NCBI GenBank assembly: GCA_003551805.1
Contig: PUNR01000192.1
Span: forward strand, 1-11,019
Source: Loktanella sp.
GTDB taxonomy: Bacteria; Pseudomonadota; Alphaproteobacteria; Rhodobacterales; Rhodobacteraceae
Length of the DNA: 11,019 nucleotides
Direction of reading: 5' to 3'
The position numbers and the translations under genes are program-made. Positions 1-7,712 of this stretch are shown here, piece after piece. Every line of letters starts with the position of its first letter. The first letter of the stretch is position 1. The notes beneath the pieces are model-generated. The model saw nothing but the letters and a program-made list of their open reading frames with translations, was not told the origin of the DNA and did not search any database.

Positions 1-416
1 ACGACATCGGGGGTGACGTTGACATTGATGCCAAGCGCGGATTGCACATCCGCTGTGCCGGATTTCGACGACAGGTTGCGGTTGCCGTGCTTGGCCACAG
101 GCACACCGGCACCCGCCACCACAAAGGCGGTCGCGGTGGAAATATTCAGCGTGTGTTTGCCGTCACCGCCGGTGCCGACGATATCCATGGCACCTTCGGG
201 GGCTTTGACGGGGACGCAATGCGCGCGCATCACGGCGGCGGCGGCGGCGTATTCGGACACAGCCTCGCCCCGCGCGCGCAGCGCCATCAGCAGGCCGCCG
301 ATCTGGGCAGATGTCGCCTCGCCTGCGAAAAGATAGCCGAACGCTTCCTCTGCTTGGGCACGCGACAGCGGCCCTTCGGATGCGGCATAGATCAGCGGTT
401 TCATGGCATCGCTCAT
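1..416 (-). CDS. trpD: anthranilate phosphoribosyltransferase, N-terminal part (cut by window edge)
   Basis: Transfers phosphoribose from PRPP to anthranilate, the second step of tryptophan synthesis, in the cytoplasm. About 138 N-terminal residues of a usual ~340 are present; the rest lies beyond base 1. Visible: the helical N-terminal domain, then the PRPP/Mg-binding loop GTGGDG, the NIST motif shortly after, and the KHGNRNLSSKSGTAD segment, all in the order expected for TrpD. The start chosen is the ATG at 416-414 (MSDAMKPLIY), which overlaps the trpG stop as ATGA (positions 416-413). This implies translational coupling to trpG. A second in-frame ATG four codons on (404-402) cannot be excluded. 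No frame disruption is seen. Family identity is secure; the true 3' end and downstream genes (trpC in relatives) are not visible. Confidence 0.96.
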   Translation of the reverse strand, partial: MSDAMKPLIYAASEGPLSRAQAEEAFGYLFAGEATSAQIGGLLMALRARGEAVSEYAAAAAVMRAHCVPVKAPEGAMDIVGTGGDGKHTLNISTATAFVVAGAGVPVAKHGNRNLSSKSGTADVQSALGINVNVTPDV

Positions 417-994
417 GCGGGCACCTTTGCGATATCCAGAAAATTGCGCAGCAAGGCATGGCCATGTTCGGACCGGATGCTTTCGGGGTGGAATTGCACG
501 CCGTGGATCGGCAGGGTCTTGTGCTGCAGGCCCATGATCGTGCCGTCTTGCAGATCGGCGGTAATCTCCAGACAATCGGGCAGGGTGGCGCGGTCCACGA
601 CCAGCGAATGATAGCGCGTGGCGTCAAACGGGCTGGGCAGACCGGCGAACAGGCCCTGACCCTTGTGCCGCATCTGGCCCATCTTGCCATGCACGATTTC
701 ATGGCAGCGCACGACATTGCCGCCGAACGCCTCACCAATTGCCTGATGGCCAAGGCACACACCCAGCAGCGGCATGCCGGTTTCGGCGGCCGCATGAACC
801 AAAGGCAGACAAATCCCCGCCTGCGCCGGATCGCAAGGGCCGGGCGACAGCACGATGGCGGACGGTTTCATCGCCATCGCCTGCTGCACATCCAGTGCGT
901 CATTGCGGCGCACGACGACATCTGCCCCAAGCTCGCCCAGATAATGGACAAGGTTATAGGTGAAGCTGTCGTAATTATCGATCAATAGCAGCAT
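413..994 (-). CDS. trpG: anthranilate synthase component II (glutamine amidotransferase)
   Basis: Class I glutamine amidotransferase that releases ammonia from glutamine for TrpE to make anthranilate from chorismate; cytoplasmic. The 193 residues match the family's normal length. Visible: N-terminal LLIDNYDSFTYNLVHYL, the oxyanion region SPGPCDP near residues 50-56, the nucleophile Cys80 in GVCLGHQ, and the His169/Glu171 pair in GVQFHPES, so the catalytic triad is intact. The gene starts at the ATG at 994-992 and ends in an ATGA overlap with trpD. It is probably the first gene of a trpGD(C) operon whose promoter lies in 995-1136. A dual role in folate synthesis (as PabA) is possible for this family and cannot be judged here. 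Confidence 0.97.
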   Translation of the reverse strand: MLLLIDNYDSFTYNLVHYLGELGADVVVRRNDALDVQQAMAMKPSAIVLSPGPCDPAQAGICLPLVHAAAETGMPLLGVCLGHQAIGEAFGGNVVRCHEIVHGKMGQMRHKGQGLFAGLPSPFDATRYHSLVVDRATLPDCLEITADLQDGTIMGLQHKTLPIHGVQFHPESIRSEHGHALLRNFLDIAKVPA

Positions 995-1025
995 GGTTTG
1001 TCCCGTCAGGGTGGAAAAAGGGGGC

Positions 1026-1051
1026 TACCGCCGCGCGGCAAGCTGGCGGTA
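1026..1051 (-). promoter_or_regulatory. hairpin in the presumed trpG leader
   Basis: TACCGCC (1026-1032) and GGCGGTA (1045-1051) are exact reverse complements around a 12-base loop. Read towards trpG, the stem is followed after about six bases by five T residues (1014-1018 on the plus strand are A). That resembles a weak or interrupted intrinsic terminator about 31 bases before the trpG ATG. A shorter alternative palindrome, GCCGCGCGGC (1030-1039), overlaps the left arm and loop and would compete with it. No tryptophan-rich leader peptide is visible on this strand. A regulatory role is inference. Confidence 0.3.
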
Positions 1052-1064
1052 TAAGTGGGGCCAT

Positions 1065-1093
1065 ACATGGGCCGACTGGCAGGCCAGCGTCAA
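1065..1093 (-). promoter_or_regulatory. candidate trpG promoter
   Basis: On the minus strand a TTGACG (1093-1088) resembles a good -35 element. The -10 is poor: CCATGT at 1070-1065 (spacer 17), or CATGTA one base on. Position and orientation suit trpG, whose ATG is at 994. The spacer contains the perfect dyad CTGGC-AG-GCCAG (1076-1087), which could be an operator. The weak -10 makes this a tentative call. Confidence 0.3.
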
Positions 1094-1508
1094 GGGCCGA
1101 AGGGCACAGGCGCGACAGCAACAAGGACAAGGGCAAGTGCAATCATTTCTGAAAGGCGCAATCTGGGGGCTTTTGCTTGGCGGCGGCGGGTTGGTCGTGG
1201 CCTCGCTTGTGACCGAACAGCCGGTGCCACCACAAACCGCAACACCCGCGCCCGTCGTCGTGCCCGAACCAGTGGCAGAGGCAGAGGTGGCACCTAACCC
1301 GCCCGCGCCTGTGGCAGAACCTGACACGACGCCTGCGCCCGCGCCGCCCGCATCGCCGCCTGCCATGCCGCAGGCCCGACTGGTGCCGCCCGCTGTGCCA
1401 CAGGCAGCACCAGCCCCTGATGTGCCCGCACCTGCGCCGGAATTGGCGCTGGACGCGCTGATCGACGAACTGCTCGATACACCCGACGCTCCTGTCGCCG
1501 TCCTGCCG

Positions 1509-1532
1509 GAACCAGAGCCCGAACCAGAGCCC
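1509..1532 (+). repeat. 12-base tandem duplication inside the yibQ-like gene
   Basis: GAACCAGAGCCC occurs twice in direct succession (1509-1520 and 1521-1532) and encodes the Pro-Glu run of the linker. Such in-frame repeats in periplasmic linkers can change copy number between strains. Confidence 0.85.
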
Positions 1533-2275
1533 GCCGCACCCGCTGTGCGCATCAACCGGCCCACGACCGACACGCCAGAGCCCGATGCCAGCGCGCCCGA
1601 TCTGGCCGATCTGACGCCGCTTGTCCGCTTTGCCGCTGATGTCGATTACGCCGCCGATCTGCCGAAACTGGCGGTTGTCCTGATGGATGATCCGCAATTG
1701 GCCGATGCGCCCGCGCTGCTGCGCGATCTGCCGTTTCTGCCAAGCGTCGTGCTGAATGCGGGGGCAGGCGATGTCACCGCGCGGATGCAGGCCTACCGCG
1801 CCGCAGGCATCGAGGTGGTGTTACAAGCCGACCTGCCCGCAGGTGCACAGCCATCTGATGTGGAAACAACGCTGTCTGCTGCTTTTGACCTTGTGCCGCA
1901 GGCGATTGCCATCTTTTCCGACGGCACCGGACCAGAGGCGTCAAGCACGGCCATCGCAGGCCAGATCATGCAGCGCATTGTCACTGACGGGCGCGGTTTT
2001 GTGACCATCCAGCGGGGCTTGGGCGGGGCTGTGCGGATTGCCGAACAAGCCGGCGTGCCAGTGGCCAGCATCGAACGCGCACTGGATGATGGTGCCGATA
2101 CCCAGCCTGCGGTCGAACGCGGCCTGCAACAGGCTGCCCTGCGCGCGCGCCAGAACGGTCAGGCGGTCCTGCTGGGGCGTGTCACACCTGAAACGGTGGA
2201 TGCGATCCGCGCTTGGGCGAACCGCAGTGATCCGTCACAACTGGCGCTGGCACCGGTGTCGGCGATCCTGCTGGA

Positions 2276-3796
<1,521 letters not shown>

Positions 3797-3803
3797 GGCG
3801 CAC

Positions 3804-5645
3804 CTATTGCAGCTGGGCGTTCACGGAATCGACCGTGCCCTGATTAATATTGACGCGGGTGTTTTGCTGCACTGTCGCGGCGTAAGCCTCGAACAGGTCC
3901 TGCGCGATACCGGCAGACAGCGAATCCGCAATCGCCGCGCGTTGTGCCGCCTGATCGGTGGCTTGCGGGTCGGCATCGGCAATGCGGTCCAGCCGGACGA
4001 TCAGCGCGGAATCACCGGCATCGACAACGCGGGCCTCGTTCAGGTCCAGATCGAAAATGACCTGACTAAAGCCTTCGGGTGTCGCCTCGACAAAGCTGCG
4101 GCGGGTCAGGCCGGTTTCCTGTCGCGGGGTCAGGCCAAAGCTTTCCAGATCGGCCTCTGCGGTCAGACCGGCGGCGATTTCATTCGCACGCGCCACGATC
4201 GCATCCTGCTGGGCCTGCAATTGCCACGCCGCGGCAACCTGATCGCGGATATCGTCCAGCGGGGGCACTTGCGCCGGCGTCACTTCGTCCAGTCGCAGCG
4301 CGAAAACGCCGCCGTCGGACAAAACTTCAAGCCGCGAAAACCCGCCGGGCGTCGCGGCCTGCGCTGCTTCGCGGAATGTCTCGTAGGCGGCGATATCGTC
4401 GGTCATGTCCGGGGTCCAGCTGATGCGGCCCAGTTCCAGATCGGTCTGTTCTGCCAACTGTTCCAAGGGCGCACCACCGGCCATCAGGTCTGTGATGCGG
4501 TCGAATTCCTGATTGATCGCTTCGCGCGCGGCCTCTGTCGCCAGTTCGGCGCGCAGGTCTTCGCTGGCTTCTTCCAGCGTGACCTCTTGCGCGCCCAGCA
4601 CTGCGTTCACGCGGTAAAGCGCCGCGCCAAGCGTTGTCGGGAACGGGCCTACCACCGCGCCGGGTGCGGCGTCGAACACGGCATCGGCTGTGTCAGAGGG
4701 CAGTTCGTCGCGGCCCACATCGCCAAGGTCGATATCGGCCAGCGTCAGCCCGCGTTCGGTGACCAGCGCGTCAAAGGACACGTCATTTTCGGTCACACGG
4801 TCGAATGCATCCTGCGCATTGGCCGGATCGCTGAAGTTCAGCCGTTCGACAAGGCGGCGTTCGGGCTGGACAAATTCGGCAATGCGTTGGTCGTACAAGC
4901 TGGCGATGGCCAGATCGGTCACCTCCATCCGGTCGACAATCATTGTGGGGGTCATCCAGACATAAGTGATTTCACGCGCTTCGGGCAGCATGAACTGATC
5001 GGCATTTTCGTCATAATAAGCGTCGATATCTGCATCGGTCGCCCCCGGCACGGGTGCGGTCAGCATATCTGCTGTGACACGGGCAAGGGTCACATCACGG
5101 GCCTCACCGACATAACGTACCAAGGTTTCGGCAGGTGCTGCGGGGCCGGGCACGCCACTGACGACAGCGGCCTGCAACAGGGTGCGGGCAAGGTCTTCGC
5201 GGATTTCAGCCTCGAACTGGGATTCGCTTTGGCCCATCTGTTGCAGCACAAGACGGTATGTATCACGGTTGAAACCGCCGCCGCCCTGAAACGCCTGAAT
5301 TGCGCGGATGCGGTCGAAAACAGCCGTGTCACCCGCAGAAATACCCATGCGGGCGGCTTCGTTGTCGAGCGTGCGGGTCAGGATCACTTGGCTGAGCGCC
5401 TGCCGGTCAATCCCGAAAGCCTGCGCCTGCTGGAACGAAATCTGCGATCCGAACTGGGCAGACAGGGCGCGGATCTGTTCATCAAGCGCGCGCTGGTAGG
5501 CCGCGACTGTGACGTCCTTGTCGCCGACCTTGCCCAGACTGCGGATATTGCCCGACAGACCGCCAGTGCCAAAACCGGCAAGCCCGACAAGGATCACACC
5601 GACGATGATCCATGCACCGATACGGGATTTTTTCTTTTGTGCCAT
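3804..5645 (-). CDS. PpiD/SurA-like peptidyl-prolyl isomerase family protein, inner-membrane anchored
   Basis: A probable periplasmic folding factor of 613 residues, about the length of PpiD. Residues 1-8 are basic (MAQKKKSR), followed by one transmembrane segment (about 9-27), so the bulk should face the periplasm. Residues 38-165 resemble the SurA/PpiD N-terminal chaperone domain (GKVGDKDVTVAAYQRAL, then QAFGIDRQALSQVIL). A parvulin-like segment lies near 262-350 (start ERRLVERLNF, end GPFPTTLGAALYRV) but is divergent. It lacks the usual His of the RARHIL start, so isomerase activity is uncertain. The ATG at 5645 is chosen over an upstream in-frame ATG because GGAG lies nine bases before it and the basic-plus-membrane start fits. 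It follows the aminotransferase gene after 63 bases and precedes trpE by 7. Confidence 0.88.
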   Translation of the reverse strand: MAQKKKSRIGAWIIVGVILVGLAGFGTGGLSGNIRSLGKVGDKDVTVAAYQRALDEQIRALSAQFGSQISFQQAQAFGIDRQALSQVILTRTLDNEAARMGISAGDTAVFDRIRAIQAFQGGGGFNRDTYRLVLQQMGQSESQFEAEIREDLARTLLQAAVVSGVPGPAAPAETLVRYVGEARDVTLARVTADMLTAPVPGATDADIDAYYDENADQFMLPEAREITYVWMTPTMIVDRMEVTDLAIASLYDQRIAEFVQPERRLVERLNFSDPANAQDAFDRVTENDVSFDALVTERGLTLADIDLGDVGRDELPSDTADAVFDAAPGAVVGPFPTTLGAALYRVNAVLGAQEVTLEEASEDLRAELATEAAREAINQEFDRITDLMAGGAPLEQLAEQTDLELGRISWTPDMTDDIAAYETFREAAQAATPGGFSRLEVLSDGGVFALRLDEVTPAQVPPLDDIRDQVAAAWQLQAQQDAIVARANEIAAGLTAEADLESFGLTPRQETGLTRRSFVEATPEGFSQVIFDLDLNEARVVDAGDSALIVRLDRIADADPQATDQAAQRAAIADSLSAGIAQDLFEAYAATVQQNTRVNINQGTVDSVNAQLQ

Positions 5646-5676
5646 TTGCTGCCGCTCCGCCCTGAATTGTCGCGCA

Positions 5677-5705
5677 TGAATAGGGGGCTGCGTGCTTGGG
5701 TGCAA
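5677..5705 (-). promoter_or_regulatory. candidate internal promoter for the PpiD-like gene and trpE
   Basis: Minus-strand TTGCAC (5705-5700) and TATTCA (5682-5677) are separated by 17 bases, about 30 bases before the ATG at 5645. The -10 matches the consensus only in its first three bases. It lies in the short gap after the aminotransferase stop, where an internal promoter could supply trpE independently. Confidence 0.3.
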
Positions 5706-5708
5706 GGG

Positions 5709-6884
5709 TTAGACATGCACCTTTGCGAGCCTGTCAAACAGCGTGCCGATGCCCGCGCGGTCAATATTGGCAAAGGCTACGCGCAACTGGCGTGTCCCGT
5801 CGGTGTTGTCATCGGGCATGAACATGGTCCCCGGCAACAAAAGGATGCCCGCGTCAGCCACCAACCGCTGTGCCAGATCGGCGGATGATATGGCGAAAGG
5901 ATGTTCAAGATAGGCAAAATAGGCACCGACGCCCAGCAGTTTCCAACCCAGCGCTGCAAGCGGCGCGAAATGGTCGTTGATCGCGGCACGGCGATCAAGG
6001 ATCTCGGCCCGTTCGCCCGCCAGCCATTGGCCAAGGTTCTGCATCCCCCAAAGTGCGGCCCGCTGGCCGATCTGGTTGGGGCAGATCGCGACAGTATCGA
6101 GGAACTTTTCAATCTCGGCCATGCGGGCGGGGTTGGTCAGGATCGCGCCAACGCGGTGTCCGGTCAGCCGGTAGGCCTTGGAAAAGGAATAAAGCTGGAT
6201 CAGCGTGTCATCCCATGCGGGATCACTGAACAGATCATGCGGCGCACCTGTCCGGCTGTCGAAATCGCGGTAGGTTTCATCGACGATCAGCGCAATGCCA
6301 TGCGCGCGGGCAAGGTCCATAAAAGCGCGCAGGGTGGTTGCGGGATATTCCACGCCGCAGGGGTTGTTCGGGCTGACAAGTACGATGGCGCGGGTGTGCG
6401 GCGTGATCAGCTTGGCGGCCTTTGCTGCATCGGGAACCATATCGGCGCCGCAGGCCAGCGGCACGGTCGCGACACCCGACATATCAAGCCACATGCGGTG
6501 GTTGAAATAGTAGGGGATCGGCAGAATGACCTCGTCCCCTTCACCGCAGAGCGCGGCAATGGCCGCGGCAAATGCCTGATTGCAGCCAGAGGTGACGCCG
6601 ACTTGATTGGCGTTGACGGTGCCGCCATAGGCAGCGGTCCATTGCTGTGCGATTTCTGCGCGCAGGGCGGGCAGGCCCAGAACAGGGCCGTAAAGATGCG
6701 CTTCGGTGTCGTGCATGACGATGTTGGCGACAGCCTCGCGCAGGGCTTGCGGGGGCGCGTCGACCGGGGCGGCCTGACTGACGTTGATCAGGGGGCGGTC
6801 AGCGGGATGGGTCACACCGTCAAGCCAGCGCCGCGCCTCCATCACCGGAGGTGAAAAAGTGGCGGCGGTGCGGGATCGGGGCAT
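5709..6884 (-). CDS. class I/II PLP-dependent aminotransferase, substrate unknown
   Basis: A fold-type I aminotransferase of 391 residues, the usual size; cytoplasmic. Visible: the pocket motif SPNNPCG (171-177, Asn174 equivalent to the cofactor-contacting Asn of aspartate aminotransferase), Asp202 and Tyr205 in VDETYRDF, and the Schiff-base Lys236 in SFSKAYRLTGHRVG. The substrate-carboxylate Arg368 is in LRVAFAN. All core residues are present. The substrate cannot be read from these motifs: aspartate, aromatic, alanine or other amino acids are all possible. The start at 6884 (MPRSRTAATFSPP) is preferred to in-frame ATGs further upstream, which would run through the intergenic region and into the sodB promoter. 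The ribosome site before it (GGAA) is weak. First gene of a minus-strand set with the PpiD-like gene and trpE. Confidence 0.88.
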   Translation of the reverse strand: MPRSRTAATFSPPVMEARRWLDGVTHPADRPLINVSQAAPVDAPPQALREAVANIVMHDTEAHLYGPVLGLPALRAEIAQQWTAAYGGTVNANQVGVTSGCNQAFAAAIAALCGEGDEVILPIPYYFNHRMWLDMSGVATVPLACGADMVPDAAKAAKLITPHTRAIVLVSPNNPCGVEYPATTLRAFMDLARAHGIALIVDETYRDFDSRTGAPHDLFSDPAWDDTLIQLYSFSKAYRLTGHRVGAILTNPARMAEIEKFLDTVAICPNQIGQRAALWGMQNLGQWLAGERAEILDRRAAINDHFAPLAALGWKLLGVGAYFAYLEHPFAISSADLAQRLVADAGILLLPGTMFMPDDNTDGTRQLRVAFANIDRAGIGTLFDRLAKVHV

Positions 6885-6920
6885 GGGTTTTCCAGATGGG
6901 GTGCGCCGAAGAACTTTTAT

Positions 6921-6939
6921 GCCTCCGGCGGGGATATTT
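6921..6939. repeat. candidate Rhodobacterales-wide intergenic sequence motif
   Basis: GCCTCCGGCGGGGATATTT lies here. From memory, near-identical strings recur between genes in many Rhodobacter, Paracoccus and Roseobacter genomes. Only one copy is visible in this window, so the repeat status rests on recall. The junction of a GC-rich CCTCCGGCGG block with an AT-rich tail is visible directly. On the minus strand its tail contributes TATAAATATC, which could act as a -10 for the aminotransferase gene. Confidence 0.4.
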
Positions 6940-6952
6940 ATACTCGGACGAT

Positions 6953-6974
6953 GGGCAAGAATGGTGGCTTGCCC
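6953..6974. promoter_or_regulatory. inverted repeat, possible operator upstream of sodB
   Basis: GGGCAAG (6953-6959) and CTTGCCC (6968-6974) are exact reverse complements separated by eight bases. The right arm ends immediately before the TTGACC that resembles the sodB -35. The size and spacing suit a dimeric regulator, but the motif does not match any operator I can name. Also positioned to affect the divergent aminotransferase gene. Confidence 0.4.
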
Positions 6975-7004
6975 TTGACCTCTGCGCGGGTGAGGGCCAC
7001 CTAA
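6975..7004 (+). promoter_or_regulatory. candidate sodB promoter
   Basis: TTGACC at 6975-6980 is a good -35 match. The -10 at the right distance (CACCTA or ACCTAA, 6998-7004) is weak. It lies about 37 bases before the sodB ATG, next to an inverted repeat. An alternative -10, TATACT at 6939-6944, has only a poor -35 (CTTTTA, spacer 19). Confidence 0.3.
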
Positions 7005-7040
7005 GGGAGGAGCCATTTGATTAACAAAGAGGACGAACAC

Positions 7041-7640
7041 ATGTCATTTTCCCTTCCTGATCTGCCCTATGCCCATGACGCGCTTGCTGCCAAAGGCATG
7101 TCAGCCGAGACGCTGGAATTTCACCACGATATTCACCATAACGCCTATGTGACCAATGGCAACAAGGCGATCGAAGGCACCGAATGGGCCGGCAAGTCGC
7201 TGGAAGAAATCATTGTCGGCACCTATGATAAATCCGCCGTGGCGCAGAACGGCATTTTCAACAATATCAGCCAGTTGTGGAATCATAACCAGTTTTGGGA
7301 AATGATGTCGCCCGATGTCAGCAAGATGCCGTCCGAGTTGGAAAAGGCGCTTGTGGAAAGCTTTGGGTCGGTCGATGACTTCAAGTCCAAATTCAGCGAA
7401 GCCGGTGCAGGACAATTCGGGTCCGGCTGGGCGTGGCTGGTGAAGAATTCCGACGGATCGCTGGCGATTACCAAGACCGAAAACGGCGTGAACCCGTTGT
7501 GTTTCGGCCAGACGGCCTTGTTGGGCTGCGATGTGTGGGAACATTCCTATTACATCGATTTCCGCAACAAGCGGCCTGCCTATCTGACCAATTTCCTTGA
7601 TAACCTTGTGAATTGGGAAAACGTCGCCAGCCGGATGTAA
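7041..7640 (+). CDS. sodB: iron superoxide dismutase
   Basis: Converts superoxide to oxygen and hydrogen peroxide; cytoplasmic, normally a dimer. 199 residues, the usual length. The four metal ligands are visible: His28 (LEFHHDIHH), His82 (LWNHNQFW), Asp164 and His168 (DVWEHSYYIDFRNKRPAYL). Gln78 in NNISQLWNH is the position that marks iron rather than manganese enzymes, so an Fe type is favoured, although cambialistic use cannot be ruled out. The ATG at 7041 is chosen because AGAGGA ends seven bases upstream and the protein then begins at the family's normal MSFSLPDLPYAHDAL. A possible ATG eight codons earlier would include the ribosome site. No signal peptide. It is followed by a strong terminator, so probably a single-gene transcript. 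Confidence 0.97.
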   Translation: MSFSLPDLPYAHDALAAKGMSAETLEFHHDIHHNAYVTNGNKAIEGTEWAGKSLEEIIVGTYDKSAVAQNGIFNNISQLWNHNQFWEMMSPDVSKMPSELEKALVESFGSVDDFKSKFSEAGAGQFGSGWAWLVKNSDGSLAITKTENGVNPLCFGQTALLGCDVWEHSYYIDFRNKRPAYLTNFLDNLVNWENVASRM

Positions 7641-7668
7641 TTTCCGCGCGAGAATGGACAAACTGAAG

Positions 7669-7702
7669 AACCCGTGGGACATGTCTCGCGGGTTTTTTCT
7701 TT
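7669..7702 (+). terminator. intrinsic terminator after sodB
   Basis: The arms AACCCGTGGGA (7669-7679) and TCTCGCGGGTT (7684-7694) pair over 11 positions, two of them G-U wobbles, around a CATG loop. A T-rich tract continues to 7702 (six T, C, three T, counting the stem end). It sits 29 bases after the sodB stop and ends only ten bases before the next start codon. Confidence 0.85.
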
Positions 7703-7712
7703 GGGGGTATTC

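Larger units (their letters stand above)
995..1136. other. divergent intergenic region between trpG and the yibQ-like gene
   Basis: These 142 bases separate the two divergent genes if the yibQ-like protein starts at GTG 1137. The region holds a minus-strand promoter-like box, a 12-base dyad inside that box's spacer, and a 7-base-pair hairpin close to trpG, all listed separately. In the plus direction a TATAAG at 1050-1055 resembles a -10 element but has no fitting -35. The plus-strand reading frame is open through the whole region and joins the yibQ-like frame. However, its use of AGG, CGA and GGA codons differs from the neighbouring genes, which argues for non-coding DNA. Confidence 0.6.
6885..7040. 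other. divergent regulatory region between the aminotransferase gene and sodB
   Basis: 156 bases. It contains an AT-rich GATATTTATAC element in an otherwise GC-rich context, the sequence GCCTCCGGCGGGGATATTT, a 7-base inverted repeat and a plus-strand promoter-like box, each listed separately. No further open reading frame of note. Confidence 0.7.

Noticed and set aside
42..988. Plus-strand open frames opposite trpD and trpG
   Set aside because: Shadow frames of two genes with intact catalytic motifs; no independent start signals or domains.
1001..1066. Short minus-strand frame upstream of trpG (starts MYGPTYTAS) as a trp leader peptide
   Set aside because: It contains no tryptophan codon, so it cannot serve classical trp attenuation.
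993..1136. N-terminal extension of the yibQ-like protein from ATG 993
   Set aside because: It would overlap trpG, leave no room for a divergent promoter, and uses AGG, CGA and GGA codons unlike the rest of the gene. GTG 1137 has a ribosome site and fits the expected protein start. Kept as an alternative only.
7101..7682. 193-codon minus-strand frame opposite sodB
   Set aside because: Antisense shadow of an unmistakable superoxide dismutase gene; it begins inside the sodB terminator.
7674..7712. Earlier ATG for the dehydratase at 7674
   Set aside because: It lies within the stem of the sodB terminator and adds residues not seen at the start of this family.
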